Source: Lycorma delicatula (Eukaryota; Arthropoda; Insecta; Hemiptera; Fulgoridae). Taken from it: a stretch of DNA of 64,000 nucleotides. Positions 36,301 through 47,827 of this stretch are shown here, one piece after another. Numbering within the stretch: position 1 is the first letter of the stretch; every line of letters begins with the position of its first letter. The DNA lies in the NCBI RefSeq assembly GCF_047948215.1, contig NC_134467.1, forward strand, positions 34,501,020-34,565,019. The letters are read 5' to 3'. The notes under the pieces are model-generated. The model made no database searches. It was given only the letters and a program-made list of their open reading frames with translations, and was not told the origin of the DNA. Made by a program: the position numbers and the translations under genes.

Positions 36301-36330
36301 TTTTTCCTGATATTTAAATTAATTTTTCAT

Positions 36331-36902
36331 CTAAACAAATTATATTTATGACTGAAGACTCGTTTCGCTTGTGCTATTCGGCATTTTATATCGCTCCTGC
36401 TTCGTCCATCTTTAGTAATTCTACTTCCCAAATAAAAGAATTCTACTACTTCCATAATCTTTTCTCCTCCTATTTTCACATTCAGTAGTCCATCTTTGTT
36501 ATTTCTACTACATTTCATTACTTTTGTTTTGTTCTTTTTTATTTTCATGCGATAGTTCTTGCGTAGGACTTCATCTATGACGTTCATTGTTTCTTCTAAA
36601 TCCTTTTTACTCTCGGCTAGAATTATTATATCATCAGCAAATCGTAGCATCTTTATCTTTTCACCTTGTACTGTTACTCCGAATCTAAATTGTTCTTTAA
36701 CATCATTAATTGCTAGTTCCAATGTAAAGCATATTAAAAAAAAATTAGGGTTCAAATACAGAGATAGAAGAACAATTGCTAACATGTACAGGAACCAAAC
36801 AGCGACAGTAATAATTAAAGAACATAAGAAAGAAGACGAAATAAGAGAGGGAGTCCGACAAGGATGTTCCCTATCACGGTTGCTTTTTAATCTTTACATG
36901 GA
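36331..36902. mobile_element. LINE-A copy 5 with an internal inversion (twin priming)
   Basis: Two adjoining LINE-A pieces in opposite directions. 36726-36331 (minus strand) encodes the segment from the LELAINDVKEQF line, through FADD, to 'KRVFSHKYNLF'. 36748-36902 (plus strand) encodes the immediately preceding segment, from KLGFKYRD to 'LFNLYME'. In an intact copy these meet at the YME/LAV position, so the two halves are contiguous and inverted around that point. The 3' third of the element and the poly-A are missing. It abuts the IS630-3 transposase at 36903, truncating it. Confidence 0.88.
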
Positions 36903-37596
36903 ATCTTTGGCTGTTTACGTAGCCGTCCAAATGAAATCGTGCTTCATCTGTGAAAAATAACGAATCCATAACATTAATTCCCTCGCGCAGAAATCGACGG
37001 AACCGTTGACAATATTGTAGCCGTTTTTCTTTGTCGGGCTCAAGAAGTCGATGAACCGTTTGAATACGATAAGGTCGTAATTGTAATCGTTTCGTTGCCC
37101 GATGAACAGTTGATTTAAACAAATTAATTTCAGCAGACAAACGTCTGATCGATTTATTTGGTGAGGCGAATAATCGGTCTTTGATTTCAGTGACCGTATC
37201 TGTATTCAACACTGACGCAGATCTTTTTTGTTCCATGTTCTTAACAGAATCAGACTCTCTAAATTTTGCGACTAACCTTAATACTGATGTTTTGTTAGGA
37301 GCCAGTTTTTCTGGGTACTTATGGCGAAACAAATCTTGTACTGCGACCATTGATTTCGCACTGAAGTACGACTCGACAATGAAAACACGTCCGTGTAGCG
37401 AAAACACCATCTTGTTTCTAGCAATACACTGAACGTTATGATTGCGTTGTTGTTACTATCGGTAGTGTTCTACTGCGTCGCCGCGATGTTCAGATGTTGG
37501 ACGAGTCCATTTCAGTAACGAGTAGGGGAGTAAGCTTGATTTGTGAAATTTCATGGATGAGTGATTGATGGGTTGCGTTTTATATGGGACAACCTG
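36903..37596 (-). mobile_element. IS630-3: IS630/Tc1-mariner-type transposon, 5' half
   Basis: Minus-strand transposase N-terminus from 37410. A DUF4817-like region ('VFIVESYFSAKSMVAVQDLF') is followed by a second helix-turn-helix (KSIRRLSAEI.LFKSTVHRA) and the first catalytic block FFTDEARFHLDGYVNSQ, ending at 36903 where LINE-A5 intervenes. The left terminus, 'cagg' then 'ttgtcccatataaaa' in minus orientation, reaches 37596 with TA at 37597-37598. The second half, with the other two catalytic residues, is not found on the other side of the LINE, so a deletion accompanied or followed the insertion. Confidence 0.85.
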
Positions 37597-37837
37597 TATT
37601 AGAAGGATAACCTTCTCCAAGATTTGAGATGAATCACCTATCATCCTAGGGTATTGTGCATTGTTAAATTTCTTCATTTCGTTTCACCACTTACTTTTAT
37701 TAGTTCTTAGATTAGTTATTCTATATATAAGAATATTTTTTTGGAGTTTTCTTTACTTTTTATGTTCTTATTTCATCAATGTTCATTGAACTATTTTTGT
37801 ACGTACTTATTTATAATTATATTTATGTATATTACCA

Positions 37838-37930
37838 ATCTCCATGGGGAAGTGGTTTCATCTCGGTTTTTCATTCAGTGGTCCCGAGTTCGAATTCCGG
37901 TCAGGCATAGCTTTTTTCACACGCTGCAAA
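37838..37930 (+). mobile_element. SINE-A5, head
   Basis: tRNA-like head with 'ggggaagtggtttcatctc' at the A-box position and B box 'gagttcgaattccgg' (37878-37892), then 'tcaggcatag' and part of the body ('cacacgctgcaaat'). The tail is absent. Confidence 0.8.
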
Positions 37931-39017
37931 TTACAATATCTATATTTCACACATAAGCTACAACCTGGTAATATCAATAAGCGAAATAAGATTAAGATCT
38001 ATTTATATACGTTTAGTTTTGTAAAATTACTCATCGTTTCTCTTCGAAATTTTAATCTTTTTGCGAAGTGTATCCTTTATCTTTAAAATTATTATTATTA
38101 TTATTAATATACTTTCAACTGATTTATTTTATAATCTTTTTAAATTAATTTATTTAACTTATTTTTATCAAAAGCCAAAAAAGTTGTTGAACAGTTATTT
38201 AAATTGAAATATTTTCTTTGCGAACTTCAAAAGAAAATTCGCGAAAATGTTGATCAATATTAATCTATTCATATAAAGTATCATCAAACTTAATTAAAAA
38301 AAAATGCACTTCTAACGACAATAAGTTAAGCTATTAGAAGAATAAGTTAGGCTATTATAAATTAAACATTTAAAAGTTATCACATAAAATTGAGCTTTAT
38401 AATAGCTCCTGTCTGGATAATGTATCAGTTAAATGTAAATAGGTTAAATATTTTATATAAATCATATTTTTTAAGGACGGGTGAAGTTTTAATGAAACTA
38501 TCTCTTAAATAAATTTTCAATTACATTATTTTTACTGATATTTCTCTTCATAAACTATATTTTAAATTAAAAAATTTGCACAAGTAAAACATTTATAAAA
38601 TCTAAACCACCTAAAGTTCATAACCATATCATTTTGTCATCTACTCTGTAGCAGAGAAATCTTACATTTTCTTTCTCCATTTTTCACAGCTCGAAGATAA
38701 ACGTAGTTCTTTATAGCATCAAATCATCTTTTGTTATGTTCTTTTTATTCATTTCTTCTGTTTATTCTTTTTTAACATCGTTTTAATAAACTTCTCTTCC
38801 CAAACGACATTTCCACATTTTTTTTTTTCACCTAGATTATTTAATTTTTTTCCTCATCTTTAAAACCACATTTGAAATACTTTCAAATTTTCTTTGCCAA
38901 TTTCCATACAGAAATGTTTCAAACATCAGAATACTTAAAAAAATATTATATATTTAATTTAATTTCTTTAAATTTTTTTTATATTCTGGCAAAATCTGAA
39001 GATACTAAAAAATTAAG
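37931..39017. other. AT-rich DNA, no gene seen
   Basis: About 1.1 kb without recognisable coding or transposon sequence. Confidence 0.5.
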
Positions 39018-39215
39018 AATCTGAAGTACCAGTGTTCTTCGGTGGTTGAGTTTTAAATCAATCACACATCTCAGGAATGGTCTACCTGAGACTGTACAAA
39101 ATTACACTTTATTTACGTTCATACATATCATTCTAATTCATCTTGTGAAATATATCGGACCATCGGACCCAAATACCTTTGGGTCCGATGGCTAAATAGA
39201 TATAGAAAGGAAGGA
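39018..39215 (+). mobile_element. SINE-B6, 3' half with an acquired hairpin
   Basis: Body and 3' end of SINE-B from 'taccagtgttctt', including 'cacacatctcaggaatggtc', but lacking the tRNA-like head. Near its 3' end, where SINE-B3 has 'aaacggtagttaccggagg', this copy has a perfect 13-bp hairpin (39161-39190). Confidence 0.82.
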
Positions 39216-39227
39216 AAGATTTCTTCT

Positions 39228-39349
39228 TAGAGGCCCCCACCACCCACAGTCGAAGAAGGTGTATTCAAATTTGTCTATCTCCCTGCAATAAGCACATCCT
39301 GTATCCTCCCTTAAACTCTATGAACTCGTCGTGACCCGTGAGGAGCTGT
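39228..39349 (-). mobile_element. R1-clade-like LINE fragment, C-terminal zinc knuckle
   Basis: Minus-strand reading gives LLTGHDEFIEFKG and, one frame over, 'CAYCREIDKFEYTFFDCGWW'. Together these match the end of R1-clade retrotransposon proteins (LTGHG... then C..C...D..EHT.F.C). The knuckle His is Tyr here. It directly adjoins LINE-A6 at 39350, so one element probably inserted into or recombined with the other. Confidence 0.7.
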
Positions 39350-40495
39350 ACATGTTAGCAATTGTTCTTCTATCTCTGTATTTGAACTGTAATTTCTTTA
39401 AAATGCTGAACATTTTATTCCAGTCTACGTTATCGAATGGCTTTTATAGGTCTATAAATGGCAAGTATGTTGGTTTGTTTTTTTTAATCTTCCTTCTACT
39501 ATTAATCTGAGGCCTAAAATTGCTTCCCATGTCCCTATACTTTTCCTGAAACCAAATTGGTCTTCTCCCAATACTTCTTCCACTCTCCTCTTAATTCTTC
39601 TGTATGGAATTCTAGTTATGATTTTTGATGCATGACTAGTTAAACTAATTGTTCTGTATTCTTCACATTTATCTGCCCCTGCTTTCTTTGGTATCATTAC
39701 TATAACACTTTTTTTAAAGTCTGACGGAACTGCCCCTTTTTCATAAATATTACACACCAATTTGTATAATCTATCAATCGCTTCCTCACCTGCACTGCGC
39801 AGTAATTCTAAAGGTATTCCGTCTATCCCAGGAGCCTTTCTGCCATTCAAATCTTTTAATGGTCTCTTAAATTCAGATCTCAGTATTGTTTCTCCCATTT
39901 CATCCTCTTCAACTTCCGCTTCCTTTTCTCCATTCTTTCTCTATAACACCATTTTCTAATTCATTTCCGGCACATAACTCTTCAATATATTCCACCCACC
40001 TATCGACTTTACCTTTCGTATTATAAATCGGTGTAACATCTTTGTTTAACACATTATTAGATTTTAATTTATGTACCCCAAAATTTTCCTTAACTTTCCT
40101 GTATGCTCCGTCTATTTTACCAATGTTCATTTCTCTTTCCACTCTGAACGCTTTTCTTTAATCCACTCTTCTTTAACTAGTTTGCACTTCCTTTTTATAG
40201 TATTTCTTAATTGTCGATAGTTGCTTTTACTTTCTTCATCACTATCATTCTTATATTTTCTACGTTCATCCATCAGCTGCAATATATCGTCTGAAACCCA
40301 AGGTTTTCTACCAGTTCTCTTTGTTCCAGAAGTTCCCTTCTGCTGATTTAAGAATTTCCTTTTTAACATTCTCCCATTCTTCTTCTAGATTTTCTATCAG
40401 TATCGTTTTATTCAGACCTCTTGCGATGTCCTACTCAAAAATCGTTTTACCTCTTCTTCCTCAAGCTTCTCTAAATTCCACCTATTCAAATAAAT
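39350..40495 (-). mobile_element. LINE-A copy 6, upstream portion (linker and first half of RT)
   Basis: Minus-strand copy of the part of LINE-A missing from most others. 40369-40127 covers the Lys/Arg-rich linker ('WVSDDILQLMDERRKYKND'), 40142-39909 the 'YNTKGKVDRWVEYIEELC' region, and 39898-39452 RT blocks with GRKAPGIDGIPLELLRSAGEEA, YRTISLTSHASKI and EDQFGFRKS. It continues degraded to 39350. It stops before the FADD motif. Three frame changes. The arrangement after an (absent) endonuclease domain is typical of APE-type LINEs. Confidence 0.9.
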
Positions 40496-41079
40496 TTATT
40501 ACTAATAAAAATAATAATAGTAAATTATTAAAAATTAATTTTATTCTTTTGTTAAATGCTAGCCCACGACTATCACAACCAATAGCTATTATGGAACGTG
40601 GGCGGAAATGAGATACGATACGATGATATAATCAACCAATCAGAAAAAAACAATTTTAAAATTAATCAATAAAAATGTATTATTTCTAAAGAAAGAGAAA
40701 AACGAAGATATTTCTTACTGCAGTACGAGACCGTATGTGTAAAATTACTGTAAAATAAAAACATCTGACATCACATGACTTCCTTCTACGCATATTAAAT
40801 TACATATACAGATTTTTTTTTTTTAATATGAATAGTACGTAAAATTTTATTTCATTAATAACTTGTGATATTATTTCGTATTTTTTTTTTTTATTGTGAT
40901 TATTGAATTATTATTTATGATAAAAATTTTCTTACAATCAGAGAAGTTCATAATTAATAAATCAATATATTTAAATTTAAAAAAAAGAAAAAAAAGATGA
41001 AGTCAGATTCGAACCGAAGTGCCTTTCCCTTGTTTGATCCAGATATTTCATTATTTCAGATTTCATTTGGCTGTAACTC
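40496..41079. other. No gene seen
   Basis: AT-rich spacer with A and T runs (40808-40822 and 40979-40998). Nothing recognised. Confidence 0.5.
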
Positions 41080-41675
41080 TTCCCTTTTCCCTTTCATTTT
41101 TCCCGCTTTTCCTTTCTCCCCTATTCCCCATTTCCCTTTTCCCATATTATTTTTTATAATGTTCCGCTTTCCTCTCCCACACTATTTCCTTTTTATTCCT
41201 CTAAACCTCTCTTTTCCTCTACACCTTCCTCTTCATCCAATTCACCTTTTATTTTTTTCTTTATTCCTGTTTCCATTTCTTTTTCCATGTTTTCCCCTTT
41301 TTTATTTTCTCCATTTTCCTCTTCTTTCTTTATCTTCTTCCCTTTTACCTTCGACTTTTCCCTTTTCCGATCTCTTCCTTTTCTCCCGCTCGTAAATCGG
41401 TCCAGTAGTTTTGTAATCTATAGCGAACACACATATCGGAAACATTGAAATGGTATCGTGAAATATTTAGTATAGCGTATGTTGCTTTTACGTCCAACAG
41501 GTAGCAGTGTTTTTCAACAAAAGCATGTTTTTACATAACAAAAGCATCTTAGGTACATAAAAACACGCGTATTCGAATGGAACGTTGTGTCAAAATTTCA
41601 AAGCAATCTGTGAAGATATTTCGGAGATTTAAGATTTTGGGCAAACGAAAATTTACATTTTTATTTATATAGATA
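41080..41675 (-). mobile_element. Helitron-like element E5, lacking its CTAG end
   Basis: Pyrimidine-rich tract (41085-41390), then 'cgtaaatcggtccagtagtt', 'ggaaacattgaaatgg', 'ttgcttttacgtccaacagg', 'aaaacacgcgtattcgaatg' and the terminal 'tttatttatataga' followed by T. In minus orientation it opens A/TCTATATAAATAAA. The end with the hairpin and CTAG is missing. Confidence 0.7.
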
Positions 41676-42488
41676 TGTAAGAGATTAACATTTTAAGTGA
41701 ATGATATTTTTGTAATCCTCATACATCAAAACGTAAATAAAATCCATTTTATCATCCCAACCATATCATGCGACCAAAAATACTAGCGTAAATTTCTTCG
41801 AAAAGTCGATAGAAAATAACAATATCCACAGAATTTACTGTAAAATATTTGAAAGTTATCTCAATTAATTTATATACTATTTTAAGGTTATGATTCATGA
41901 TTTCGATGAGTTTTATAAATCTGAACGACATATCAGACTATATATCTCCAAAGGTGAGTACATATTTAAACAACTTACGGTATCTTCCCGAATTATATGA
42001 TTCGATAAACAATAAAATATTATTTAAAAATTTGTGTGCACTTTAAAAATTAATTTCAGAGATTATTTTAGTAGAAAATTAAATTAATTAACGGTCTAAT
42101 TTATTATTTAAAAACAAAAAGTTCTAATAAATACGCATTTTTAATTAAAAATAAAAAAAAATTATTTTTAAATTATTCATTTCCTATATATATGCTTTAA
42201 AAAAAAAATGGAAATCGGATCCAACTTAGGTATGGAAGGGAGCTATACGAATATATATGATAACATACATTATTCAAATTACATACCTAGATTCTCCATC
42301 ACGCCCAGTTTTATTCCCTTTGTATAAAGTAAGCTGTTAAATTACAATTAGAATCACGAAAAGGAAAAGGGAAACAATGTAAAGCACTTTAAATTTCTGT
42401 TTCATTAATCACTCCCATAGAAACAAACGTATTTTGTTCATAAGTACATCTTTAAATTATACCTGATCAATTTTCCGTAAATCAAATA
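41676..42488. other. AT-rich DNA, no gene seen
   Basis: Non-coding DNA between Helitron-like E5 and LINE-A7. Nothing recognised. Confidence 0.5.
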
Positions 42489-43075
42489 TTTTCTTTTTTT
42501 TCTTTTTTTTTTGTCTTCAGTCATTTGACTGGTTTGATGCAGCTCTCCAAGATTCCCTGTCTAGTGCTAGTCATTTCATTTCAGTATACCCTCTACATCC
42601 TACATCCCTAACAATTTGTTTTACATATTCCAAACGTGGACCGCCTACACAATTTTTTCCTTCTACCTGTCCTTCCAATATTAAAGCGACTATTCCAGGA
42701 TGCCTTAGTATGTGGCCTATAAGTCTGTCTCTTCTTTTAACTATATTTTTCCAAATGCTTCTTTCTTCATCTATTTACCGCAATACCTCTTCATTTGTCA
42801 CTTTATCCACCCATCTGATTTTTAACATTCTCCTATAGCACCGCATTTCAAAAGCTTCTAATCTTTTCTTCTCAGATACTCCGATCGTACAAGTTTCACT
42901 TCCATATAAAGCGACACTCCAAACATATACTTTCAAAAATCTTTTCCTGATATTTAAATTACTTTTTGATGTAATCAAATTATATTTCTTACTGAAGGCT
43001 CGTTTAGCTTGTGCTATTCGGCATTTTATATCGCTCCTGCTTCGTCCATCTTTAGTAATTCTACTACCCAAATTT
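42489..43075 (-). mobile_element. LINE-A copy 7, 3' part
   Basis: Poly-T, the terminal hairpin complement 'cagtcatttgactg' and the C-terminal coding region. 43071-42775 is open ('GSRITKDGRSRSDIKCRIAQ' to 'WVDKVTNEEVLR') and is followed by a stop where other copies continue QIDEERS. Truncated upstream just after the 'YLGS' position. Confidence 0.9.
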
Positions 43076-43274
43076 CTTTAATGACATAAACAAAGAAACT
43101 TCTTGTAATTTTTGTGAAGCAAAGTTTTTTCCATACTAAACATAAAATAAATAACAAACACTTCACTAAATATTATAAAATTATAAAATTATAATTAACC
43201 AATAAAAACAAAATAATTAAAAAATTACCTAAAATTCTTAAACAAAAAAAAATATATATATAAAACAAAAAAAA
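43076..43274. other. AT-rich spacer
   Basis: Short spacer between LINE-A7 and LINE-B3. No feature recognised. Confidence 0.5.
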
Positions 43275-44862
43275 TCAGTTAAGAAATCTTTGCATAATTC
43301 TCTGGTTAAAATTTGGGAATCCGAAAACTCCCAGAACATTGGACGTCAGCTATTATACATCCTTTACACTGAAAAAAAGGCGACAAGACAAATCTTGACG
43401 ATTATCGTGGAATTTCGATTATTGGATTGTACGTATAAAATTTTATCTAGAATTATTTAGAACAGAATTAAGGACTAACTAGAAAGCGAGCTAGGCGATT
43501 ACCAAGATGGTTTTCGGCCTTGGCGCAGTTGTCCAGATCAAATTATTACTTTGAAATTACTTTATAATAGAAAGATATTTATAATAGAAAACAAAAACAG
43601 ATGATTATTTCTTTTATTGATTTCAAAAAAGCTTACGATTGCATACATAGGATTTCGATGTTTAAAACCTGGTAAATTTCGGATTGGATCCTAAATTGGT
43701 AAATATGATCGATTTAACATCGACAAATACAAAATTTAAAGTGAAGTTTCGTGGCGAATTTTCCGAACCTTTTTACATAAAATTCGGACTGAAACAAGGC
43801 GGCAGATATTCGCCTTTAATATTTAATTGTGTGCTAGAATTTCTGATGCGCGAATGGTTTAAAATTAATCCAAAAAATATTCACATAGGATACAAAAGAG
43901 ATAACTTAAATTTAAATTTCCTAGGATTTTCCGACGACTTAGCTTTAGTAGCTAATAGTATCGCAGAAGCCAGAATATAAATAACAAGTATAGAAGAACT
44001 TGCGAATAAAATTGGACTTAAAATTTCTTACGAAAAGACTAAAATGATGGCTATAGATCCTTTAGTTATTAATTCTGTGAATATTAATGGAAACAAAGTA
44101 GAACTTGTAGAAAAATTTAAATGTTTGGAGAGATCATTACTTGTAATCGTAACGAAATACAAAATTGGACCGAAAGACTTAATAAATTATTTAAAGTGCT
44201 ACAAGTAACCAAAAATACTTACAACAAAAAATCGCTCTCGATTAACAGTAAAATTAGACATTACAAAACTGTGGTTAAACCGGTAATTATTTACGCGAGA
44301 GATACTTTATTTAGATTAAATCAGAAAAATAGGGCTGAACCTTTGGTTAAAGTTGAACGCAGGATTCTTAGAACCTGCATAAACAAAAAATATAAACACG
44401 AAAATCAGTACAGATTATTGCCTAATAAATTTCTGTACGAAAACTTGGAATCCTTAATCGATACTATGAAAAAGAAGCGAATTTCTTTCTGTGTACACTT
44501 GTTAAGATTACTGCAGGATAGGATTACCGATCGATTTTGGTCTTTAAAAAATCCGCCATTATGGATCAAAGAAATTAAAGAAGACATGCCAGAATTAAAT
44601 TTGAAGAATTACGAAGATTTACTTAATAAATCCGAATAATTAAAATTTGTTTTTAAAGATCCGAATACCGATTTTAAAGTAAGAACTTTTAATTATACAA
44701 AAAGGGTTTATTCAAAAGAGGATAGTAAAGCAAGATCATTAAGAATGAATAAATATTGGGAGAAAGTAAAAGCTAAGAACTTAAAGGCCAAAAGATCGGC
44801 AAAAAAGACTTGCATTATTTTGACTAAAGTGGTCCTTTGCGGCCTTAAAAAAAATATATATA
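43275..44862 (+). mobile_element. LINE-B copy 3, 5'-truncated
   Basis: Plus-strand relative of LINE-B1. Translated traces begin at about 43280 ('SAIIHPLH', then 'LGDYQDGFRPWR'). The frame 43684-43980 holds the palm region with GLKQGGRYSPLIFN and FSDDLALV, where Ser replaces the usual Ala of FADD. 44121-44639 holds the 'KIRHYKTVVKPVIIYARDTL' region and C-terminal domain. It ends 'gtcctttgcggcctt' followed by an A-rich then (TA)n run. Several frameshifts, inactive. It provides the reference for the 3' end of LINE-B2 at 13898-14882. Confidence 0.88.
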
Positions 44863-45810
44863 TATATATATATATTCAAATCAATAAAATCAATTTCGTT
44901 CTGCTTTTCTATCGAAATTTATTTCAATCTGTTATTTCTAATTTAATCAATTTATACGAGTACTACAATAAGAATTTTCGTAGTACGAAAATTGATAATT
45001 AATTTAAAATACTGAAATAATAATAAAAACGAGATTTTGCTCTAAATAAAAAAAAAATCTATTACTGTTAAACGTAATAGAATTATAACAGCAATATTAA
45101 TTAAAAAAATGTTTTTACGGAATATAGAGCTTATAGAAATGAAATAAACAATAATAATTATAAGAAAAAAAAAAACAAAAAAGAAATAAAGATTTTCAAA
45201 ATTTAGTGTAAAACAGAACTGGGTTAAAAATTTTTGGGTTAATAAAATTCTATAAGATGAATTAAAATAAAAAATGAGAAAATTTTTATGAAAATGTTTT
45301 TATAAAGAGCCAAATTATTAGCTTGTTTGAGCGTATGTTATAAAATTTAAATTATTTTACAGTAGAGAAGGATTAAATTTTCAACATATATAAGAGATAA
45401 TGGGTAGAATGTAAAAACGTTAGGATTTAAAGATTATTAGAACGTAATAGGATTTGAAAAACGATAAAGTAGGTAAATAACTTATGAATAAAGGAAAATG
45501 TTTTGTTATTCCGTTTCCAATAAAGATAAATTTCTGTTAATCTTTATAAATTTCAATAAAGCGTGCAAATATGTAATAAAAATAAATTAAATAACTTTGT
45601 TTATTTTGTAAATATTTTTGTTTATTTAATAATATAAATAAAAATGATAACTTTAAATTATTTTATAAAATAAAAAATATAAATTAAAAACAGAAGTAAA
45701 TCATTTATAATTAAATTTAAAAAAAATATGTGTTCTTAAGATCGCACCACCGAAGTCAAAACTCGTATGGGATTACAATCGTTTTGAATTAATATATATT
45801 AAAAGTATAC
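44863..45810. other. AT-rich DNA, no gene seen
   Basis: About 0.95 kb of very AT-rich non-coding DNA with several A runs (for example 45166-45186). Confidence 0.5.
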
Positions 45811-46855
45811 ATGAAAATAAACAAGAAGAAAACAAAACTAATGAAATGTAATAGAAATAACAAAGAAAGCAGCGGCAGATAAATGAGAAGAATACAGAAC
45901 AATTAGTTTAACTAGTCATGCATCAAAAATCTTAACTAGAATTCTATACAGAAGAATTGAGAGGAGAGTGGTGGAAGAAGTGTTAGGAGAAGACCAATAA
46001 TTTGGTTTCAGGAAAAGTATAGTGACAAGGGAAGCAATTTTAGGCCTCAGATTAATAGTAGAAGGAAGATTAAAGAAAAACAAACCAACATACTTGGCGT
46101 TTATAGACCTAGAAAAGGCATTCGATAACGTAGACTGGAATAAAATGTTCAGCATTTAAAAAAAATATAGGGTTCAAATACAGAGATAGAAGAACAATTG
46201 CTAACATGTACAGGAACCAAAAAACAACAGTAGCAATTGAAGAACATAAGAAAGAAGCCGTAATAAGAAAGGGAGTCCGACAAGGGTGTTCCCTGTCGCC
46301 GTTACTTTTTAATCTTTACATGGAACTAGCAGTTAATGATGTTAAAGAACAATTTAGATTCGGAGTAACAGTACAAGGTGAAAAGATAAAGATGCTACGA
46401 TTTGCTGATGATATAGTAATTCTAGCCGAGAATAAAAAGGATTTAGAAGAAACAATGAACGGCATAGATTAGACGATCGGAGTATCTGAGAAGAAAAGAT
46501 TAGAAGCTTTTGAAATGCGGTGCTATAGGAGAATGTTAAAAATCAGATGGGTGGATAAAGTGACAAATGAAGAGGTATTGCGGCAAATAGATGAAGAAAG
46601 AAGCATTTGGAAAAATATAGTTAAAAGATGAGACAGACTTATAGGCAACATACTAAGGCATCCTGGAATAGTCGCTTTAATATTGGAAGGACAGGTAGAA
46701 GGGAAAAATTGTGTAGGCAGGCCACGTTTAGAATATGTAAAACAAATTTTTAGGGATGTAGGATGTAGAAGGTATACTGAAATGAAACGACTAGCACTAG
46801 ATAGGGAATCTTGGAGAGCTGCATTAAACCAGTCAATTGACTGAAGACAAAAAAA
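45811..46855 (+). mobile_element. LINE-A copy 8, rearranged mosaic
   Basis: Three blocks out of normal order. 45811-45866 matches the MKINKNKTKVMKC line from the middle of the protein. It fuses at 'aacaaagaaagcag' to an earlier segment (45866-46470: YRTISLTSHASKIL through FADD to 'MNGID'). A deletion then joins to the C-terminal segment (46472-46855: 'TIGVSEKKRLEAFEM' onward) and poly-A. It shares with LINE-A9 the frameshift 'agcatttaaaaaaaatatag' and the KTTVAIEE and AENKKDLE variants. The terminal hairpin reads 'cagtcaattgactg'. Confidence 0.9.
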
Positions 46856-47440
46856 AAATTCTTTGAATTATTTATTTATCTTCCAGTGGTTAAAATGAAA
46901 AATTTTTCTTTATTTGATAATAAAATATTCTGCAAGAAAATAAATATGCAATGATAACTTCCAGATTTTCCTTCAACAATTCTATAATTTTAAGTTTAAG
47001 AAAAGTATTTTAATATTAATTAATTCCTTATGTATTAAATATATATTAAACTCTTATTTTCAAATTAAATTATACTATTCATTAATATATGTAGAATTAA
47101 TTATAAAAATGGGTGATGTGTCAAATATCGTAAGACAAATATTATTAAATATTATAAATGTATGAGAAAGGGTTTGGTCATGTGTACTGTTCATGTGTTT
47201 GTTATTTGTAAAGTGGAAAATTTTTACATTTACAAAATGAAAAATAAAAACAGTGCATTAATACAATTAAATTAGATTGCAGTGGTGATGATTCTGTTTC
47301 TGTACAATAATACGACAGATGTAACACAACGTTATTTGAAATTACTGTAACAAATTTACAATTAAATCTATTTTTATAAGCATGCATTGTTAAGAATTTT
47401 TATTCTTTCTTATTTTATAATTACTTATTAAACAATGCAA
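46856..47440. other. AT-rich DNA, no gene seen
   Basis: Non-coding spacer. A 61-codon minus-strand frame at 47387-47202 has no family resemblance. Confidence 0.5.
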
Positions 47441-47469
47441 ACAAAAACACACACACACACACACACACA

Positions 47470-47520
<51 letters not shown>
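47441..47520. repeat. Compound microsatellite (AC)n(AT)n(AC)n
   Basis: AC run, 'atttatat', a long AT run and a second AC run, symmetrical in layout. It ends directly at the start of the mariner remnant. Confidence 0.9.
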
Positions 47521-47827
47521 GAGGCACATTCGTAAATTAAGTGCCGTCACCTACCTTATATTTAAATATTAGTGGGTCTGAACCCGCTAAAAAATAATAA
47601 TAATAGTGCGTTTCACGAATGCAGGACCATCTATCGGATATTTACGAAACCAAAGAAGTAGTCGTTTGCCTACCGGTGAATTCAGATTCCAATGTGCACG
47701 ACAATCGTTTCTCCTACCAGTTGTGAAGTGCGCACTGTGATTCAATTTTGTGCGCAAAAGGATCTTCAGCAGCTGAAATTCAACGGAAGTTGTGTCTAAT
47801 ATATGGACCTAAAATAATGGTCTAACA
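47521..47827 (+). mobile_element. Mariner-like element, N-terminal fragment
   Basis: After a possible terminal repeat ('cgaggcacattcgtaaatta', 47521-47540), 47700-47825 encodes, with one frameshift, the mariner N-terminal line TIVSPTSCEVRTVIQFCAQK followed by SSAAEIQRKLCLIYGPKIM. The same blocks occur in the mariner at 60489 (CEVRAVIRF, NAAEIHRRICNVYG). Everything after 'MV' is replaced by the GC-rich segment beginning at 47828. Confidence 0.75.

Noticed and set aside
47441..47520. Z-DNA or regulatory element in the AC/AT/AC microsatellite
   Set aside because: Ordinary compound microsatellite next to a transposon end. No specific evidence of function.
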